64,000 nt of DNA from Nymphaea colorata (lineage: Eukaryota > Streptophyta > Magnoliopsida > Nymphaeales > Nymphaeaceae), in assembly GCF_008831285.2 (NCBI RefSeq), contig NC_045144.1:9649886-9713885 (forward strand), read 5' to 3'. How positions within the stretch are numbered: position 1 is the stretch's first letter; the number at the start of each line of letters is the position of its first letter. Position numbers and translations under genes: made by a program. Shown here one piece after another: positions 50,201 through 56,200 of this stretch. The notes under the pieces were generated by a model. That model saw only the letters and a program-made list of their open reading frames with translations. It was not told the DNA's origin and searched no databases.

Positions 50201-53200
50201 CCACTCAGAAGGGGTACAAATGTGTGGATCCCACTACTTCCAAAGTGTATGTTTCGAGGGATGTCACATTTCATGAACATGAGTCGTATTTTCCGGTGAA
50301 TCCTCTTCAGGGGGAGTGTCTTGGGAACAAAGGGGAAGAGTATTCTTCTAATCAGCTGATTCAGTTTATGGAGTTTTTGGAGTACAAGGTTAGTCCCAGT
50401 GTGATTGACACGGTCACAGTCAGTAATGAGAATGGCAGTCATATGGAAGGGGTCACGGTGGATGCTCAGCCCACTGTTGCCCGGGATCACTTGTTTGGCC
50501 AGGTTTATGTCAGAAAGGAGAAAGCTACAGTGGAAGATGTTGGTGATGAGGATAGAACCAATCCCAATCCTGTGATCTCCCCGGATGACCCAAGTCCATC
50601 GAATGAAGAGCTCCCTATTGCTTTGCGCAAAGGCACCAGGTCATGTACTTCTCACCCTATTCAGAGATTTGTTTCTTATGCTAAGCTCAGTACAAATTAC
50701 AAGTGTTTTATCACAACCTTATCCAAAGTTGTTATTCCCAGGTCGGTGGATGATGCTAAGGATGATCCCAAGTGGTTACATGCTATGACGGAGGAGATGG
50801 GTGCGTTAGCTAAGAACAAAACATGGGAAGTTGTTGATACCCCTAAAGGGACACACTTAGTTGGCTCTAAGTGGGTTTACAACGTGAAGTACAAACCTGA
50901 TGGCACTGTAGATCGATATAAAGCTCGTCTGGTTGCAAAGGGGTTCAGCCAGAAGTATGGGATCGACTATCTTGAGACCTTTGCCCCTGTTGCAAAGTTG
51001 AAGACCGTGAGGGTTATTCTTGCTCTTGTTGTGCACAGGAAGTGGCGCATGGACCAGCTTGATGTTAAAAATGCGTTCTTGAACGGCCATCTGGAGGAAG
51101 AAGTCTATATGAGCATGCCTCCCGGGTATGTTCAAGAGGGAAAATGTTGTCACCTCAAGAAAGCTTTGTATGGCCTGAAGCAGTCGCCTAGAGTTTGGTT
51201 TGAGAGACTAAGGATCGTTATGAAGTCTACTGGGTACAAGCAAGGAAATGGAGATCATACCCTATTCATAAAGCAGAGAGATGGTCTGGTGAGTCTTCTC
51301 CTTGTCTACGTTGATGATATGATTGTCACTGGCAGTGATGAAGAAGAAAACAGAAAGATGAAGGAGAGATTAGCTAAAGAATTCGACCTCAAGGATCTGG
51401 GTAAGCTGAGATACTTTCTGGGGATAGACATTGCTCGATCAGAGACAGGGCTGGTTATGAATCAAAGGAAGTACACTCTTGACTTACTAAAGGAGACAGG
51501 TAAACTTGGTTGTAGGCCCTATCTTACTCCTATGGAGTCGGGGACTAAGATAAGTATTAAGACGGGCACTATTCTGGATGAGGAAGGAAAAGGGCGATAT
51601 CAGAGGCTAGTCGGCAAGCTTATCTATTTTACTCTAACTCGCCCTGATATCACGTATGCGGTAAATGTGCTAAGTCAATTTATGCATGCTCCTACGGATT
51701 GTCACTGGAAGAGTGCAGAAAGAGTGTTGGGATATCTAAAGAATGACCCAGGAAAAGGACTGCTGTATACTCGACAAGACAAACTTACTATTGAGGGCTA
51801 CTCAGATGCAGATTGGGCAGGTTGCACTGACACAAGGAGGTCCACTACAGGGTATTGTATCTTTCTTGGAGGTAACCTAGTTGTTTGGAGAAGTAAGAGG
51901 CAAGAAGTATGTTCGAGGTCTAGTGCTGAGGCTGAGTACAGGGCTGTTGCAATGGGGGTTACAGAGATGCTGTGGCTGAAGATTCTTTTGACTGATATTG
52001 GTGTAGAACTGGGAGATAAAATAAAGATGTACTGTGACAACAAGTCTGCGATTAATCTTGCCAATAATCCAGTTCTACACGACAGGACCAAACATGTGGA
52101 GATTGACCGTCATTTTATCCGGGAACGCATTGACTCAAAGGAGCTGATTCTGCCATATATGAAGTCTGAAGATCAAGTTGCAGACGTCCTAACTAAAGGG
52201 CTTTGTACTTCTTCATTCGAAAAGAATGTTAGCAAGCTTGGCATGTTTGACATTTATGCCAAGCTTGAGGGGGAGTGTTAGAATATGTTGTCGTGGGAAC
52301 CGGGTCCATATCTGGACCCGGTTCTATGGGGCGCGGGTACCGAGGCGGGCTCGGTACCCTAGGCGGCTTCTCCTCTCTCCCTCTTTATATTGTCACTTAT
52401 GTATAAGTGTTGAATTAAGTGAAATAGAATCTTCTCTCTCCTAGGGTTGCGGGTGTGCACCTAGGTAGAGCTTCCCGTGGTTTTTTCCTCGTCCGAGGTT
52501 TTTCCACGTACATCGTGTGTTCTTCCTCTTCTTCCTCTACGTGGTTCGTGTTTCTACATCAACAAACAAGTAAAAACGGAAAAATCTATAGTAAACTTTA
52601 AAAAAAAAAGAAATATATGGTAAAACATAAAAATAAAAGATGATATACCTTTGTAGAAGAGAAAACACAAAAACCTTCTTTCCAAAGATGAATGAGTTTC
52701 CCACAAACTAATCTCCCTTCAATGCAGTGATTTCTCCCTTCATCGTCGATTTCTTGGCGATCTCTCCAAAATGGAAAAAGATTCTCCGCCCATGAAAGGG
52801 AGAGGAGGTTTTAAAAACATAAAACACATGAAAAGGGGTATTAGGCTCCTTTTAAAAAAACATGCACGGTACGCGATGGGCTGTATTGCCGTATCATCTT
52901 TGAAAACTGTTTTTCAAAGCCAAGTATATGAAGATAAATCCATTGATAGAAAGGAGGAGAAACAAAAACATGCTGTAACAACTCAAAGAGTGGAAGAAGA
53001 ACATTCAGTCAGCAACCAGCAATACAAATTTTGAATTGCTGGTTTAAGAAATTGATAACGGAAAGAAGATTAAGAAATTAAAAGAGGGGAGATTTCTGAC
53101 CCAGAGAAACTTACATCTAGTCATAACTTCTGGTAAAAAGGTACGAAACCTAGCTCTAAAGTTTTTGTAATTTCAGATTTGTTTTCATTCACCACAGTGT

Positions 53201-56200
53201 TATTCCATGGAAAACTCTGAAGTAGGAGATAAACAAATGCCACGGAGGGGTGGCAGCCACCGAACTCACCCTCAAACCTAATTCATTATATTAAGAAACA
53301 CAATGATATTATGGGCAGATTTACCCAATTACATCAACAAAATGCAATATGGAATTAAATAAACAATTTTGCACATGTTTTAAAACAATGGTGCACATAT
53401 AGTAGATGTATTTGGATCTGGATGCAGATCCAAACACAGGCTTCTCATTTTGACATGTTTCAGATGGAACGTGTCCTAATTCTCATTAATATGTATACAA
53501 CTAATGAAAAAGTACATCGGACATGAATGCCTCAATTACACAAATATGATATTTTCTGAACACATAAGGATGAGTGGATCTTGATCCAATCAGATCCAGT
53601 TGCAACTTGTCAGCCGTAACAACCTTGCCCATAACATAATATGAGAAACATATGTCCTAATTTAAAGCATGCAAATCAAATCAGTACTAATTACTAAATA
53701 CTAGTGTACTTGATTGCTGGAGAAGAGATAGAGACAGGAGGAGAGCCAGCAGCACTCTCTTGAATTCGTCTAGGTTTTGGAGAATTGTGATTCAACCTTT
53801 GTCTTTTTCCATTCAGATGCTGCCTCCTAAGGGTTTCTTAGTGTGGAAAACATCCACAACCTTGCTGTTTTGTTGGAAGGGGTGTTGGGAATAAAGTTCT
53901 AATCCACCATGCTAGGGAGGAAGAAGCTTGGACATGCAAGAATACAAAGAGTTATGGCCAAGGTGTGAGGTTTTTGCTCTTGTGGATCTCTTGCCTGAAT
54001 ATTCTCCAGTCAAGAGCATGCTATAGGCTGCTACTAGCAAAGAGGACGTGGGGAAGAAAGGAAGAAATAGGAGGAAGAAGATGATGAAGAACTAAGAGAA
54101 ATAATAGGCTGGAAGGGAAGACTTGGGATGGTGGCTAGAGAAAAGTAGATCAGGAAGGCTCGGGTTTTAAAGAGAGCGGCATGAGGTTCTTACCCCCTAA
54201 ACGTGATTATATTTAAAAAATCAGGGGGGCTGTTGGCTTTAGGCATAATTTGGATCTGTCTTTCAGATCTCTATCAAGCTTTGCATCAAATTTGCCTTCA
54301 AAACTGCATATCTCTCATTTTAGGCTCTGATTTCAGTAAAATTTCAACGTGAGTACCTAAGTTTAATTGTGAACAAACATGAGATTATAAACATGGTTTC
54401 CAAACAGAAAATGCATAATGATGTAAACACATGCATAGTTCGTGCTTTATTAGTTTTTCTCTTAATTGGCCCAACATATATTTCGATATTGAGTCATCTC
54501 ATCAAATGCTTAATACCTTTTGATTTTTTTTCATATACTTATTGTCTTGCCCCTGAATATTACACAGAAATGTAAGTTTTTTTTGTGATTATTTTTTCAT
54601 TTCATTGTTCAGATATCAGCTCTTATAGGAAGAAATTGAGGCAACTTTCCTATCAAGAAATAGGCATTGCGAAGCTTCCACGATTCCGTGAATGGATCTC
54701 CAACCATTCTATAGTTACAGAATTAGGTGACAATAGCTGTTCAAGTAATCATTCCCAGAAAATGATAATCTTTGGGCACCACCTAAAGGTTCTTGATGGA
54801 ATTCAGGTACTTGAAGCTTTTTTTTTTTGTATCTAACATTGTAGATTTTTATGCTTGTTAACTGAAAAATAGTATAGTGGATTGATCAATATTTGCTGGA
54901 GAGGTGGTATTGACAGGGCACAGAGAAGTCATGGGGGATTTTCTTTTCCATCATGGTTTGACACTGACCTTCTCCCTTCCAATTGTCCAGGAGATTGTTT
55001 GTCAGAATCACATTGAGTTTGTCAGAATCGATGGCTGCACACTGCCAAAAGAAAGACAAGCCGCAGTGCAATCATTTCGCTCCAGGCCTGAGGTTACCTT
55101 TTTCATGACTTAAAAGTCTAACTGAAGTATTATCATTGTTCCACAATGCACTGTTTAGACACAGTCATTAACTTTATCTCAATCTTAGCATCATCTGTTC
55201 CACAAAGCATGGTTTAGAGATAGACATCAACATCATCTCAATAGGCATTTTTTGGATTTTTTTTAACCAAACTATTTTTTGTTGAGAAGATCTCATGGAT
55301 TCTCTAGAAAGTTTACAATTGTAAACTATTCTCAGATTTCAAGTGTGAAATAATATGGTTTGATGTTTTATTGCCAAAACTGCAAAAAATTATTAGCAAT
55401 GATTTTTACACAAAAAAAGAAAAAGAAACTTATACTTACATTTTTTATCTCAAAAAAGAACTTTAAGAGGAATCTCACATGACAATATTGTCACAGTATA
55501 TTAATTTTTAAATTAATTTAATTTTTCTGGGATTTTCTAGCTATTATTGCAAAGCTTTTGAGTAAGCCTGGGCACCGGGCCCGGGCCCAAAAAAACCTGC
55601 CTGGGCCAGCCCGATCAGATATCGGGCCGATTATTTTTTTTTTAATTTTTATTGTTTTTATTTAATAATAATGTATATTTTATTATTAAAAATGTATTTT
55701 ATATTTAAAATTTTTCATTTTATATTTAAAAAAAATATTTTTTATTTTAATCGGGCCAGGCTGGGGCTTGGGTTTCGGCCGTCGGGCCGACCCGATGCCC
55801 AGGTCTACTTTTGAGTGGTGATACTGTCAAATCATTTCTTACCATCACTGATATTGGTGGTGTGGATACATCTTATGAACTGGACTAGCTGTTGTCGGTC
55901 TTGCTCAATTTTATGGGTTATATGATTAGCATGCAATGTTGGAACCGAAAAATAAGTTTGTTCAATAATATATATATATATTCTTTTTATTTTTTTGCTC
56001 AAGCGTTTATTCAAACCAAACAAAGCTTGTCTCTTGAGTACTTGAGGGAACAGACATACACTTTTTCCATTTCAATAAAAAAAAGCAACAATAAATCAAA
56101 GGAAAAATAAGGAAATAACAATATAATAAATTTCTGATGCATCCACTGAGTTCTGGGTGCCTTAAACTCACTTTTTCCTTTGTGGTTTGCAAATTAAAGA

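Larger units (their letters stand above)
49179..52558 (+). mobile_element. Internally deleted Ty1/copia element with intact LTRs (TSD TCAAC)
   Basis: LTRs 49179-49461 and 52276-52558, 283 bp each, differ at one base by my reading (T/C near 49195). TCAAC flanks at 49174-49178 and 52559-52563. Primer site TGGTATCAGAGCC at 49462. Gag begins normally, then at about 49900 sequence jumps into the integrase. RT and RNase H are whole. A young, sense-oriented insertion within the hAT relic. Confidence 0.95.

Noticed and set aside
55892-56192. Short frames in intron 11
   Set aside because: AT-rich sequence between the MITE and exon 12; no conserved content and no splice support.
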